Made by a program: the position numbers and the translations under genes. The notes below the pieces were generated by a model that did no database searches, was not told the origin of the DNA, and saw only the letters and a list, made by a program, of their open reading frames with translations. Shown here piece by piece: positions 1 to 14,600 of a stretch of 64,000 bases of DNA (the stretch's first letter is position 1; each line of letters begins with the position of its first letter). The stretch comes from Antedon mediterranea. Lineage: Eukaryota; Echinodermata; Crinoidea; Comatulida; Antedonidae. The stretch spans positions 30,447,001 to 30,511,000 of the forward strand of contig NC_092673.1 in NCBI RefSeq assembly GCF_964355755.1, written 5' to 3'.

Positions 1-76
1 AAATGTGATGTACCCGAATGGACGCGATGATGTCATATCACTACCACATTTGGGCGTATCACAATTAAAAAAAAAC
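1..76. mobile_element. MITE family A, partial copy at window edge
   Basis: AAATGTGATGTACCC, GATGATGTCATATCACTACC and TGGGCGTATCACA match the family A core; the left end is cut off by the window. Confidence 0.5.
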
Positions 77-663
77 CGTCTGGCTTTAAGCTAACTTACC
101 TAAAACATTGTTCAGTCTTTCTTACAATATTTTTTTATGTGAAATGAAACTTACCACCATTTGACCACTTTTAACATTAATGTTGGCAGAAAAATAAATC
201 AAGAATTGTTTAGATTTCTCGTCAAATTTATATTTTTGTGATGCTCGCATTTTTAAGAAACGTATTTCTCTGTTGTAAACAGACAATCCGAAAAAAGCAG
301 ACAGTTTTGCCTTTTACGTACGAGGTTTTGAACGGTAAAATATATTCGAGATTTGATATTAACATCCGAGTAAATTTCTAAACATTTCTTCCAAAAATAT
401 GACAAAACCGAGTTCTTTTTTCTTTAGCGACGATAAATAAGTACAAACTCTTTGTATTGTAAATGTAATAGCTTAAACTTTATTAACAAAAGCTTAATCC
501 CCTCCCATCACTTGATGTGGTTTAAGTAGTTTAATGTGTAACTGAATAAAGTCATATGCTAATTTATAAGATATTATATAAAAGCCATTGTTTACAAGTA
601 ATGATTAGTAAACTTAAAATGTTAATATGAAGCCTATACATGCTTCAGTTCTGATAGACAGGC

Positions 664-775
664 TATTCGCCGACCGGTCATTTTGCTGGCCAGCTATTTT
701 GCCGACAAGCCATTACGCCGACAAGATATTCTGCCGACAAGACATTTTGTCATCAACCATTTAGCCGACATAACT
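664..775. repeat. Degenerate short repeat GCCGACAAG-N-CATT
   Basis: At least five spaced copies of a motif like TTTTGCCGACAAGCCATT, variably spaced. It lies 3' of gene 1; no function is seen. Confidence 0.6.
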
Positions 776-857
776 GGCATATTAGGGTACATACATCTAG
801 GAATACACAAACTAAATTATTCTCACAAGGAACGCCTCTGACAAAGCTCAAATGTAA

Positions 858-863
858 TTTTAT
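858..863 (-). terminator. Gene 1 poly(A) signal candidate
   Basis: AATAAA on the minus strand (CCAATAATAAAATTAC context) about 105 nt after the gene 1 stop codon. This is a normal 3'UTR distance; no other hexamer is closer. Confidence 0.5.
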
Positions 864-967
864 TATTGGAAAATTAATGAAATAGAAAAATGTAAAAATA
901 AAGAAAGAAAGCATGCAATAATTAATTAATACAAGTTGTTATTTTCAGTGAGTTCAAAGTTGTTTGA

Positions 968-3900
968 TTACACAGAGCATCCGTTTCCCACCAGTTTGTC
1001 CTTGAATCTTTTTAATTCCTTGGCTCTTTTTTTATTTGAATTTCTAGTTGGCCACTCTTCAATATAACTAGTACTATCAAGCAGGTACTTAAATCTGTAA
1101 AAAGGGAACCATTAAACGTTAACTAGTGAAATTAAGTCAGAAAAAAGGTAGTTTTTTTCTAAAATTAAGCCTACAGAAGTACGGTTGTTTATTGTCTCCA
1201 AAAACATGAAAAATAAAGATGAATAAAATCAGACTTTGAAATATTATTTTGTAGTTTTAATAAAGTTAATCACTTCCATAGAAAAGAAAATGGAAAAACA
1301 GTTTAATAAGAAAAACAATTGATAATATTTCACTTGTAAAATGACAAAATAAATGGTTAAATTAAACCAAAAACCCATTGGCTGGCAGACAATTTGACTA
1401 TATTTTGCTTTAAATTACAGGTTTTTAGGTAAATACATTTTCGTTTCGAATCAATTTTTGGCCCAAAAGTGGACTATTAGGTGAACAAAAAGGGAACAAT
1501 ACATCTTTAATTACTTTTTTATTAGGCCACTTTAAACCATAGATTATTGACATAGCAAGAGGGCCGGAAACATAACGATCATTTGGTTTCCGAGAAGTTG
1601 GCGTTGTTGAGAAAGCTATCACAACACCAATTCACATGCTTGTACAATCTGTTGCTTTTTGCATTTAGTACAAAAAACATACAGTATATGTAGGCCTACA
1701 TATAAATCCAAAAGCAAATTACTAAAAAAATGACAATGATGTGGGTATCAGTGGCTGGATCTCGACAGAGATACAAAATAAAATAAGCAAAAAGCTAAAT
1801 CAAAACGATAGTAAGTAAAACAGCCAGAACAATATACCGGAGTAGTTATTTTAATGCTTTGAGCGTGTTCCGATATAAGAATAAGAATACTTACACAAAT
1901 ACATTGCTTCCTTCGGGTTTGTATCTAATCCCATCTTTGCCCATGATTAAGTATTTTTGACCAATTTTCCAGCCCTTGCAATCTACACAAGATGATTTCA
2001 TAACAAAGAGTCGCACAGCAGGAACATTAGATATTTCATCAGTACCTATTATAAATTGAAGAGTTTGTTTTTTAAAGAAAGAGCAAACTATACAGCTGTA
2101 TGATTATTTTCCAATTTGTTAATTAGGCAAAAACTGTAAAAACATTCTTTTACAAAGATAAAAACTGTACTTAGGTACCCCTAGATGCAACTAAATGTCA
2201 TTCCTTCTAAATAATTTGTAAATTGATGTGTATTGATATAAAAACAAGTTTAGCTTTCAAATAAAATAAGAAGATTTTGATTATGCGACGACCCAGGCTA
2301 TATGCATTTCGTAATTTTTCCTAGACATTCGATTTTTGTTCGGGATATTTTTTTGGTGAATCCTAATATAAAGCCGGTTTTCCATTAGGCAAATTTCGTC
2401 ATCGTCAGCTCATACGCATGCGTATTCATAGTTCCTTTAATTTTTGCTTCAGCGAAATTAGTATCTCAAAATAATATATATAAACACCATAAGCATAGAA
2501 ATTAATTCTAAACCGCCCGGTGCTATACCAAAATTAATTAATTTGAAACGATAAGATGAAGAAATCTGAGAATGCGCCCCAACCGAGATTCGAACCGTTA
2601 GACTACTGCGGATTTCATGGTAATGTTAACGAGTTGCTTTCCAATCGGGTTTGAACTATACCGCTCCAGTGGTCTAATGGTTAGGACATCTGTATATCAA
2701 GCAAAAGGTCCGGGTTCGAATCTCGGTTGGGGCGACTTTTTCTCATTCTCATAGATTTCCTCATCTTATCGTTTCAAATAAAATTAATATACTGTATATC
2801 TATATATAAATTTACGTAAGGGCAAAATTCGGTAAATCGCGCCTTACTTCTAGAATTTTTACTCGATGGTATATAAAGTTGGTTCGTACTTTCGGTACTG
2901 ATTTTAACCACCTGATGTAACCCTGTTTACTAATTAAATTAAGTTAGATAATTAGTTATTGACGATTAAAACGAATTTAGGTTCAATGATTTGCCCCAAA
3001 TAGGGGTGTTTTCCGATCGTGGTATACACTGTCTAATGGATGTCCATCTTGAAAAATACCCGCCACAAAAATGCGAGGAGGCTTCGCATTTTCCTATCTC
3101 CTCCTACGATAATTGTTTTTAATAGCTGAAAACCGGTTGAACAGTTTGAGTACAGCATCATAATGTTGAAGACAGGCCGATTTTCTTTAAAAAATACTAT
3201 TTTGATACATTTAATATACGTTTTTACAAATGTATTGATTTGTGATGAATGGAACATTCCAAATTATTTGGTTTAACCATACAGGTATAGATTTAGATTT
3301 ATGGGCCCCCTTGGAGAATAAACATAAATAGTATTGCAATGCTGTACAATACTGTTAAGGTATTAACCACTTTTGATCGCAATTTGAATCGCAAATTTCT
3401 TACTGTGAGTGTTGGTACTGTTAGATGTAATATAAAAATATATACAAATAAACTTTATTACTGTGAGTGTGGGTAGGCCCTACTGTTAGATTATAAACAT
3501 ATAATATACAAATAAACATTCCAAATTATTTGGTTTAACCATAGAGGTATAGATTTAGATTTATGGGCCCCCTTGGAGAATAAACATAAATAGTATTGCA
3601 ATGCTGTACAATACTGTTAAGGTATTAACCACTTTTGATCGCAATTTGAATCGCAAATTTCTTACTGTGAGTGTTGGTACTGTTAGATGTAATATAAAAA
3701 TATATACAAATAAACGTTATTACTGTGAGTGTGGGTAGGTTCTACTGTTAGATTATAAACATATAATATACAAATAAATAAACGTTATTACTGACAGTTG
3801 CTTCTCAACGTTTGTATTAATTAATAATTTAAAAATATATAAACGTCGTAGTGGTGTATCGTTACATGTACTTTACTATTTCAATCGACTATGACAGTGA

Positions 3901-5612
3901 GAGTTTTAACAAAGTACCGTATTAAATCCTAAATGTTTTACTGTATTTAGTGGTATATTATTTATAGGCCTATAAAACATTAAAAACAATATTTCGTTAC
4001 TGAGTGGATAAGAATATATTTTAAAATGTTTCCTCTTTGTACCTATCTTCTTCCCCCATCCCTCAACCTTTAATGTTACATACAAAACACAAATTGGGTT
4101 TGTTTAAATGAGTCCAAATAAAAAAATTAGACTCATTTTGTTTCTCTCTCGGAAGTAATTCCCAGGGTGCTAATTTTGGTTGACTACATAAATCATTGTG
4201 TATATTTATTCGTTTCTGTAAACGACAATGTATTATAGTCCTGCGGTACGTACATTTGAAATCTCCATTTTTTTCTCGCTGGAAATACTGTGTATTCGAG
4301 AACCATCTGTGGGCACGACCTAGTATTTTTTAATTTACGTAACCAATCAGAGTTCGGGAAATGAGTTATGGGCGCGAATTCATCCATGCGAATCGAAAAG
4401 CTCAGCAGACAAGTGATGGACTGAACATCGTAGCTACAGTATTCGCGTCAGTGTGGAAAGGATAGCACAATTTTAAAGCATGAATATGAATACTATACCT
4501 TCTTTTATTACAGTGATTACTGATCCTGTCAAAATCACAAATCCGTCGTTTTCTTCTCTTCCCTGAGCTATTGTTTCATACACTAGTTAAAATTCAGTAG
4601 AAATAATAAGTATGACATAGGCCTACATAAACGTAAACAAACCAACAAAGTAGATAAAATTGCGCCACGGTAAGGATTTGTGTGAGGCTATAGTTATTTA
4701 TATATATTCTTAAGATTTTTACCTTTGGTATAATATTGACACACAAATTTGTAACATTGAAATTTCGGGGATAATTCAGAAATTCGTGACCAGCAATAAC
4801 AATGCAACTGAACAAAACTAACCATTAAAATTTGATGCATGGTGCTATAGACACATTTCAAATGGTTGTTTGAGTGGAAAATATTAAAGGATTACTAAGT
4901 TAAACAATTATTTTTTTCGGAAGGAAAATACCTTTCATCATCATTACGGTACACAATAATATAATAATTATCATACTGATGTACACGATACTGTACTGTG
5001 AAACAGGATAAAATAGCCAGTAAAATTACCATAATCCATAGCTTTGTCAGTAACGCCACACGCATAATCTCCTTCTAATTCCTGTGGAGTAGGTAGTGGC
5101 GTTGGTCTTGGACACTTTGGACAAGCTCCTAAAACAAGTTGATGATTTGTTAAAACTCATACTATTTTTTTATTTATAAATTACTGAGTGTCTACTTAAA
5201 CTTGGTACCGTGTAAATAATACAGTGTCAATTTTGAGGTTGTTTCTTGTTTGAGATTTCTCATATGACACCGCCCCACCACATGTCCCCAACCGCCGGGC
5301 CCAACCATTTTTGTTTGGTCTAAATTGGGACGAAACGTCCTGGCCGACAAAGTCAAAACTTCCAAGGCCGAAAGTCCCCGTCACGAAACATCCCTAATTC
5401 ATTTAAATTCTTCCCAAAAATTTGATTTTTATGTTCTTTTGGCCTAAGATCGATGATTCTAGTTGCTTTCAAGCAATTTGAGAAAGGTTTCTGATGGGCC
5501 TATTCATTTACACCATACACACCTGCAGCACATTGACAAAGATCTTCTTCACAGAACTGTCTTAGCTCAGTTTGGTCATCATGTGGATTGTAAAACTTTC
5601 TACATTTTTTTT
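968..5612 (-). CDS. Gene 1 exons 31-35: Cys-rich linker and C345C/netrin-like tail
   Basis: Exons are E31 5523-5612, E32 5030-5128, E33 4499-4582, E34 1895-2045 and E35 968-1094 (stop TAA 968-970). E31 has the C-RKFYNP...CEEDLCQCAAG pattern and E32 CPKCPRP; E33 is the first strand of the netrin-like fold (VYETIAQG). E34 contains [23 protein letters not shown], and E35 ends [10 protein letters not shown]...GNGCSV. This matches the C345C domain that ends C3, C4 and C5. The E33-E34 intron holds the SINE pair and Helitron copy 1. Confidence 0.9.
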
Positions 5613-8600
5613 CTGAAATGACAAAAGCATTGATACCAAATATGTAGAAACGTACTGTAGGCCATTAAAAACCAAGGCACAACTTAATATTATTGTGTCA
5701 CTTAGGCCTAATGTGGTTTTTTTGACATTATTAGATAGACATATAACTGCAGTAAAGATAAGTAAACGTAGCGTTGGACGATCTGATAAATGTTTGTTTT
5801 GTTTCACGGAACGAAAAACGGCACCATTATCTTCAACTATTTATAAAAATAATGTTCAATTTAACAATACGGTGCCGTCTTCCATCCCGTGAAACAGATG
5901 CGAATATACTGTAGCTTCAGCCTCTCCGTCGGTCCCCAATCATACCAAATTACACAACTTAGCATAATCCGATTTAAGAAATACGTTACCATATTTGAAT
6001 TTTCACTAGGTGAAGTTGTTCGCGCAAATCGAAAGCACCAGCTTATACGCATGCGTATTCATGTTTCATCTTCCAAATCCCTCTCTACGCATGCGTATAA
6101 GCTGACGCTTTCGATTTGCGCCAACAAATTCTGCATCTGCTTCATGCTCCATATTACTCTTGGTAATGTAACGAAAACAAACGTTTACCTGGTGAATAGT
6201 AATCGTAAACAGAGACTTGAGCAGCCTGAACGTTGAGCACCTCGAAAGACCGAACAACTTCAAACCTTAAAACTGTGAATTCTGATGTCAACTCTTGAAG
6301 ATAAAATACCACCTTTCTATCTGCAATTTCGTAACGATCCACTGCGACTGCATTGCTGTTGACAAGCTGTAAAATAATTTGTTAGGACAGAGATACTGAG
6401 ATGATATTAAAAAATTGTCAAATCTGCAAAAACAATCTGTGATTAAAAATTTCGATCAATATGGCCTAGCTTACATATTATAAGCGTCACATATGTGACA
6501 CATTACAGACTTATTGCATATGATACAGTACCAAGAATTGGTAAAACATGATTAACATTATTTTACCGTCTTTAGAGTACTTTCTACAGGAGTATATCCG
6601 GATATAAGCCCAATGTCCACAATTGCCATGTTTGTTTTCCCGTTTAGCTCTCTTCGATATCTGTAAACAATAAAATACATCCTCTGTGACATATTAACTA
6701 AACATAACGACATTCATTGCAAAATGCGACCAAGAACAATCATCTGTACATACCAATTTTCTCCTTTTGTGACTGATTTAATACATTTCACAGTCTCACC
6801 GTTGTTGTTTAAAAAAAATAATTGGTACTTAGTACTATTAATAGTAATACTTAGTCTAGGGCGGTAGACGGCAATTTGGCTTAATATTAAAACAACCTTT
6901 TAGTACATAAGGGGTGTCATATCGTACCAAACAATATGTATATTGGTTAATAAAATATGTGCAGTTATTGTCTTTTTTGTTAGTTCACCAACAATTCGAT
7001 TTTTGTCGAGCCCAAGTATTATACGTATGAAACGCCAAATGTTCTTTTTAATAATATTAAGTCAAAACTAGAAACTAGACTAATGGTTAATATCAGAAAA
7101 AAAAATACTTCAGCCGGAAATCGATTAAAGGAGAACTACTTACTTGGTAGTAAGTGTTAAAATATGGATTTCGGGAGCCTCGGCTGCCTGTTGGTCGTTT
7201 TCTTTTTTCTTTGATGCTATGTCAATAAAAAAATCGCATTCCGATTCCTTATCACTAGCTGGACTATTATAAATTACCTCAACCTTTAAGAAATGTGCAA
7301 ATATGATAAGAATATTACTGTAGACTGTATATATATGTTTTTTGTTGTAACCATTTTGTCTGAAACAAAACATGCTTTGGAAAAAACAAAAAACAAAAAC
7401 GGATTTACCTGAGCTTGAGCGACACCGGTACCCGTACAATCCACCACGACCTTGCCATTAACTTTACACTATAAAGATAAATACATTTGAGGTGTTATCG
7501 ATGGCATCATGACATTTTTGGGTAAATTTGTTTATCAAACAATTGTTACCTCTTGCAATCTCAAGTTAATGGAAGACGAATTAAAAAAATAACAACAATG
7601 GCGATTGGTGCACGGTTGCTTATAATTAGGCTGAAAAACACAATTTAGTGAACTAAATGCGGTTGAGAGCATGTACAAAAAACTGACCAAAGTCGACGAC
7701 CTAGGCTAAGTTTACGGCTTTTGCTTTCTGCGGGTGAAATCAATTATTGTAGGAGACGATTGTACACTGCATGGTCCGTAGGAGGTATTTTGTTATCCAA
7801 TAAGAAGCTTTATAATCTTCTTCTTTCTTGGAAACATCCAAGAAACATTGATTATATATGGCTTTTGGCCCAAATAAAATACAATGTAATAGTTAAATAA
7901 ATATCATTTGAGTGCGTTTATAATCATAGTTATTCGGTTTGTGTCTTTTGGAGAGTCCTGCATCATTAACTAAGTTATGCTATTAGATCTGCTTGCAGCA
8001 CTCACTTGCACTTCGCAATTTCTAGTATATTATGTAAATTAACTTGCCTACAAAAGCTTTCTGTAGTCTATTTATTGTATATCTACCTTTATCTGCTGTG
8101 AAAGATCTTTCTTTTCTTCATTAATATCGACACTGAATTCAGCGTCGCCTCCTGTGTTTGAAACTTTACAATTAATGGATACACTCGCTGTATCTGTATG
8201 AGTAGCATATGTTGCAAGAGCTTCAAGGGCAATTCCCGTACTCTATAACATAATTTAGTATAACAAAATAATCAACAAAATAATCGCAAACAATATTGAT
8301 ACCGGGTTTCATCACAGTATTTATTTAAGGGGTTAGTGGTGGTGGTGGTTGGTCTTAAGTGAAGTAATGATTTATTATGCATATTTGAGAAAAAAACAAA
8401 GACAATACAGATTATTATAGTGAATTGTAGTAAAACCTGCCATTTTAAATGATATCTAACCTTTTCTCCCATAGAATTTTAAATTACAAACATTAAATTA
8501 CAAACATATCTTAGAAGCTCAAAGATATTTTTAATATAGGTGATAACACCATGTATAGCGAACTTAAATACCGTTGCAACTGCGCATCAAGATATTTTAT

Positions 8601-11600
8601 GAATACTTACAGAGGTAGTAGACCATCCTCGTTTGTAGTCTCCATGTTCTGTCAACCAATTCACCATTCCGTTAGCGTAAACAACTTCGTTCCTGTAAAC
8701 GGCTGCCATCAGTGCGTAACCAGTTGCCTCTATAGTTAATGTAGATGTTTGCATCAACCAATGACGTGTGCCTTTAACTGGATCGAAGGAAGCTTCAAGT
8801 TTTACTTGAGCCCATAAAACATCAGCCATGTCACTTTCAGCAACACTCAAAGCATATGCCGCTACAATCCGATGATAAGGTGTGGTCAATGCGTTTATGT
8901 TGGCTTCAAGGTACGCTACAGCCTTGGATATTCTATCATCATAATTCTGTGAAATAAGAAATATTTCGTACAGTTCAAGTCATTAGCAATTAATTCAATA
9001 TTGTTTTGGCCAGAACTAGGCCACATGTTGACTGTCACACGTGCCGTGTCATATCTATACTTGAGGTGGTCAAGTAAACATGTTACAAATTCCAAGACTG
9101 CTTATTGAGTAACATGTCTAGAAGTTACCCTTGATTTATCGTAATTTTTCCTTACATAAAGTTATATATATATACATAAATATAAGTAAGTCCCCTATCA
9201 ATTTGAAAAAAACTTAAAACAAAAGAAAAACATACCACGTTACAAGCTAATGGATCACGTTCAATATTGGCTGGATTTGATTGTATAATCGTAATCATCA
9301 CAAATGCCGTCATCATCAGATCACCACTGATACCGCCCTACAAAAAACACAGAACACGTAATTTTACAATCTACAAGAAGGACTCTAGTGCGTCATGCCC
9401 GTTTGTCTCACGCATATACATGGTTATGTTACAATCAAGAATGTACCCTGAAAACGAAATTAGTATACCAAACAAAATAAAATGAATTAGAACCACTTAC
9501 GATCATTTCCTGGTGGTGAGCATTGTATGTTTCCTGAAATTTTCCCTGTCCTTCACCAACGTCTTCGTAACTACTCCCTAAGAATAAGTACGCTTCACAC
9601 AATTTCTCTTTGTCAACATAACCTCCCAACTCTAAAACCTCATAGAACACTTTGATACTGTAAGATGTCAACCTAAAAGGATAAAGAGAGGTTACAAACT
9701 TCACAACTTTTAGTGGAGAAACATTTTTTTTCTCTTATCTCGAGGGGCTGGTGTTAATGCGATCTGATCTATTATATTATTATCTAATTACAAATCCGCA
9801 TAAACGTACATCCTGGACAGATTCAAAACCCGACTTTAGCACTAAACCACAGATGATATTGATCACAGTGGATCATTTTAAGTCACAGGCTCTTTCGGGC
9901 ATTTTATATTCACTTAAGCTTGGTTCGCACTAGCGACGCAACGTAACACAACCTACGCAACGTAAGAAAATTCCCTTCCATTTTGTGTTTGCCTGTGTGA
10001 ACTCATATTTGCGATTTTTGTATTTGGAATTTAACAGATGACAATATAGTGTAGCCTACATTCAGTAACATTTTAATAACTGCACTTTTTTTCAAAAGGG
10101 CGACGCGGTACGATGTATCTGGGAAGATACAGGTACAATGATAATACTTGTTTTGGTTCAAAGGGGATATTAGATCAAGGCAATCTAACAACAAGATGCT
10201 AAGCTCGCCTTGCTAAAATAGGAACTGTCCGTTGATTTTAGGATTGGCTGCGACAAATTCAAACTAGTTTTAGTACTGTTGCGTCGTCGGTTCGCAATAC
10301 GGAAATTGCGTCAATACGTCTCTGCATTGCGTTGCGTCGCTAGTGGGAACCACGCTTTACAGCTTAGATTATAACTATTTCCTTACCATATACTTGCTGG
10401 CTTAGTAACCCAAACTGTAATTCCTCCGTTGTCTAATTGGAATGTGATCATTCTCTCGTAGCCTATTTTATCAGAAAAAATATAATGGGTGTTCACAGTA
10501 TCCACATTTTGAGAAAAGAGCGAATATATTATACGTCACATGGGCCTGTTCAAACTAGTGGATCGTAATCAACATCGCAATAGCGCGGTCTCGATCGACC
10601 GGTCTTGATCGACCGATCAGGATTGTGAATATTTTTTAGATATTAGTTAGTCAGAGCTACGTAAAAAATGTACATTAGCAAATAGAATCCCCCGCGGCTT
10701 CACTCATACAGCATTAGTAGAAAGAGTGGAATTTAATGGAGCACTTTTTATGTAACCATTTTCTTCCTTGCTGAGGTAAGAATACCGGGAAGTTAGGGAT
10801 GACGCTATAGGGTAGCCTAAATTCACTAAAATTGTAATAAGTGCAGTTTTTTTCGAAAGGGCGACGCGGTACGATGTGTCTGGGAAGATACAAGTAAAAT
10901 GACAATCCTTTTTTTGGTTCAAAGGGGATGATATTAGATCAAGGCCGGCTATGCTAAGCTCGCCTTGCCAAAATAAGAACTTGTAACAGTTCTTTGATCT
11001 TAGGATTGGCTGCGACAAATTCAAATTAGTTGCGGTTACAGTACCAAGTACATCATTCCCCGGTTTATGTTTAGGGGAGTGGAACTGATCGTGTCGCAAA
11101 CACAAATAAAACATTTGATCAATAAGATTCCAGGATCCTGTGTTAGATATAGCATGGAGGAAAAAAATAAAAAAATATTTTTCCTCCATGGATATAGATT
11201 GCCTTCATTGAATACTGTATTTTTTGCAGCCTTGAAAATAATTTATTTTTACAATAGAAATTTACTTTGTTTAATAAGTGCAAAGCCACGCTCTTCAACT
11301 TCGGACGTTACACGGTCTGTCTGTGACAAGTATACCATGGTATATACGTTCGCCGACATTCGCTTCATGGTCTGTTCACCACATCCATTTGGCGTTTCAA
11401 ACAGTGAAAATGGATCAAACCCATCGATGATTGCACTCACAGACGGTGACATCAAATCACCTACACAAAAAAGTATAACATTTAAAACAATACTACGATG
11501 TTGATATTGTGACATCGTAATAACATGATCATGAATAAAGTAGTATTTCTTTTAGCAAACAGGCCATTTTTTTTTTATAAAATGCAGACCTATATTTTAA

Positions 11601-14600
11601 AAATGTCGTGTAAATAGAACATAATAAGTAATCCTTACCAAAAAATGTAATGAAGCATTTCTCAGTGCCTGGTATAGCATTTACATCGGCTAGTTGTATA
11701 TCAATGATATTGGTCTGCTTATTTTCTTCATCATCATCGAAAGCTATCGAAATAAATACATTAATGTAAATTGGCATTACAATTTAGCATTGTAGGCGAA
11801 GCAAGCCCATTGAATAGAAATCATAATATAATAAGAAAACCAAGCTTAAAAATGTTGACTGGAACTAACTAACTAAATAGAAAAGAACGACAAGATCTGA
11901 GTACCCAGGCATCAATGCCTTCAATTAAAAGAAGCAATTGACGAATTGTTTTCGTTCAATTCATGGCATTAGTTTGAGCGCCGAATTCCAAATCATCATG
12001 TTCCGCGTCAATCATTTTAATAATTCAGAGCCTACTTTCAAGTTTAAATAAAATACAGTTATAAAAGATAGTTACTAGCTGGTTCTAAATTTAATTCGTT
12101 TTCTAACGGCTGGTCTTCCTCTTCATTTTCTCCTTCTTCCGCAACACCCTTTCGTTCGCCAGCTGGATCGATGAGAATTGTTACAGTGTTGTATCGTTCA
12201 ACCCCTTCTGCCTAAAGTAAGGAGAGGAACTAATTAGGACATAAACAGCGTTTACACCACTCTTTGTTTCTGTATGGCGCGAGCCTTTAATAGACATTAT
12301 AAACATAGAATAGAAAAAAGTGTATTTATGCATAGGCATTATTCCTATTAGGTAAATTCACACGCACGTGCGAAGATTGGTAGAATATTTCCTTAAGCTC
12401 TGTCTACACTATCAAAAAAGTATGATGTGACCAAATATGGTAGTAGTATGCCCAAATATATTATTGATATGACATCATCATGTCCATATTATGGGCACAT
12501 CACTCTTTTTGTCACATACATTTTGATAGTGTAGACAGAGCTTAACATTTGATACTTGTACTAGAAGAATCTGGAATTATGCAATAGTTTGATAGTTTTG
12601 ATAGTGACAGTTTTGATATGATGCAAATAATCATCATTTTTTATTTTGTTATATAAAATTTTTTTATTTAAGTTAGTGCATTTATATTTATTTACTTTAT
12701 TTTATATCATGTAATGTAATGTACTTTGGAAAGTATACTCTAAAAATATCATAATGTATGTTTTTTTTGTCTTGTGTGAGTTCATCTCACGTTTATTTAA
12801 ATTCTCATTGGTGAATATATTATATACGTATAAGTACATTTGTGACAATTAAAAGTAAGTGTTTAAAGTAGTTAAAATACAGGTATATTTACATAATAAG
12901 ATGCTTGAATTCAGTATTAACCATATTTGTTTTCATTAAAATTTTAGATACGATGTTAATTAAATTGTAAAAATGAAAAATGGCGGTAAAATACATGATT
13001 AAAATTTTCTTGTTAAACTATCTTATTTGTGATCTCATAATATCATAATGTATGTACTGTACTATTTGAAACAATAAATGAAATGAAAGTGATTGGAGTT
13101 GCACTGAAGGCTCGCCACACAATTTAACAAAGATCTTACATTGTACGTTATATTGTGCGAGCACTTTTACCCCCAATGACAGTACATGATTTAAATAATC
13201 TTTATTGCATTTAGTTATTTGATGTGCCTAACTGTTTTTGTCGCTGTTTCTTGTTAGAATAGATGTTGTTCGATAGTTGTTATGAAGCAATTCTGATACG
13301 TCACATTAAAGAGTAGAAACGAAATATTTGCTTAAATGCTCAATGATTGATAGATACAATGATAGACACAGAAGAGAGAAAAAAATCTTTACTGAAACCG
13401 CATACAAATACGCAAATTTACAAAACTATATTTACACGACAGCGCTTGTTTTATAATCATTGTACTTACAACAACCCGAATAAATTTTCTAATACCATCA
13501 TTGCCATCGCTTGTAAATGATTTAACGTCTATAGGAAATAAACCTTCTTTTATTGGTATGATATTAAAGAACGTGGTGCTGGCATCATTTGGTTGTACGG
13601 TCAATCGATGTTTAGGCCCTTTTATTCCCGGAAGACTGTTCGAACACACATTTTCTGTACCATACATGTAAACATTAGCCTACAAATTAAAAAAAAAAAC
13701 ATCATTGATACCATAAGCATAAAACCACTCCATGCGTACGTGCAATAAATGCTAGTCAGGAATGTTAAGCTTTTTTCGAGATGCAAACGTGAACATGTTG
13801 ACGTTTCTGATACCAGGAAATAATATATCTACTATGCCTTAAAACAATTAATGGCTGTATGTAATACAAAATGGTGTAAACCTAGGCCTATCCTACCTGA
13901 ATTTCTTTAGATCCGTAATTAAAGAGTGTCGCTTTCACTTGTGTCTGTTCTCCTTTAACAACTGAATAAGGAATCTTCAGCTGTAAAAATACATCTTTTG
14001 AAACCTCTATCTCTTTTTCGTCTGCTACACACATTCCCATAGCAGCGGACACTGATGAAGCCTGTACAATCCAGTTGGTAATACTGTCAGGTACGGAGAA
14101 TGGAACGTCTGTCTGACCGCTATCACTAGAAACAGAAACCAGAAATGTTGAATAGTTGAAGCATCATTCTCACGGAGTACAGGTAAAGATTGCAATGGTG
14201 CGCTCAGTTAGTGTGGATTGGTTATCTCTAATAAACTACTTACGGAATATCATATTCTTCAAAAATCCAAGTTTCTGGGAAATTACTTCTGACACCGACG
14301 TCTGAACTCTCATCGATCTCTATCTCATCATCGCCACCAACTCGACCAGCAATTGCATTTCTTTCCTCTTCTTTACTAGCACAACAGTTGTAGAATACTA
14401 CAATCACGGGGTCAAGAAGATGTAAATTTGGCGGATCTCCAATTTCTTCTGGAACGGTTATACCCTTTCTTTTCCCAAATTTCTTGATTCGTTGTGCGCA
14501 TGTCTTCTTAGGAATTTTTACAAAACCGGCTTCACAAGCTGAACATAACTCTTCGTTTAATTTATACTCATCAAAGCACGATTGTTGATTGTCTTAAAAT

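Noticed and set aside
2663-2733. Functional tRNA gene with anticodon ATC
   Set aside because: D- and anticodon stems are mismatched and the sequence continues into a SINE tail shared with other copies.
3033-3257. 74-codon frame conserved identically in both Helitron copies (also 22252-22476)
   Set aside because: Identity is explained by recent common origin of the two Helitron copies; no Rep, helicase or other motif is seen.
5230-5395. GC-rich frame near GGGACTTTCGGCC in a gene 1 intron
   Set aside because: It resembles low-complexity repeat words (GACGTTTCGTCC) with no family motif; not a gene.
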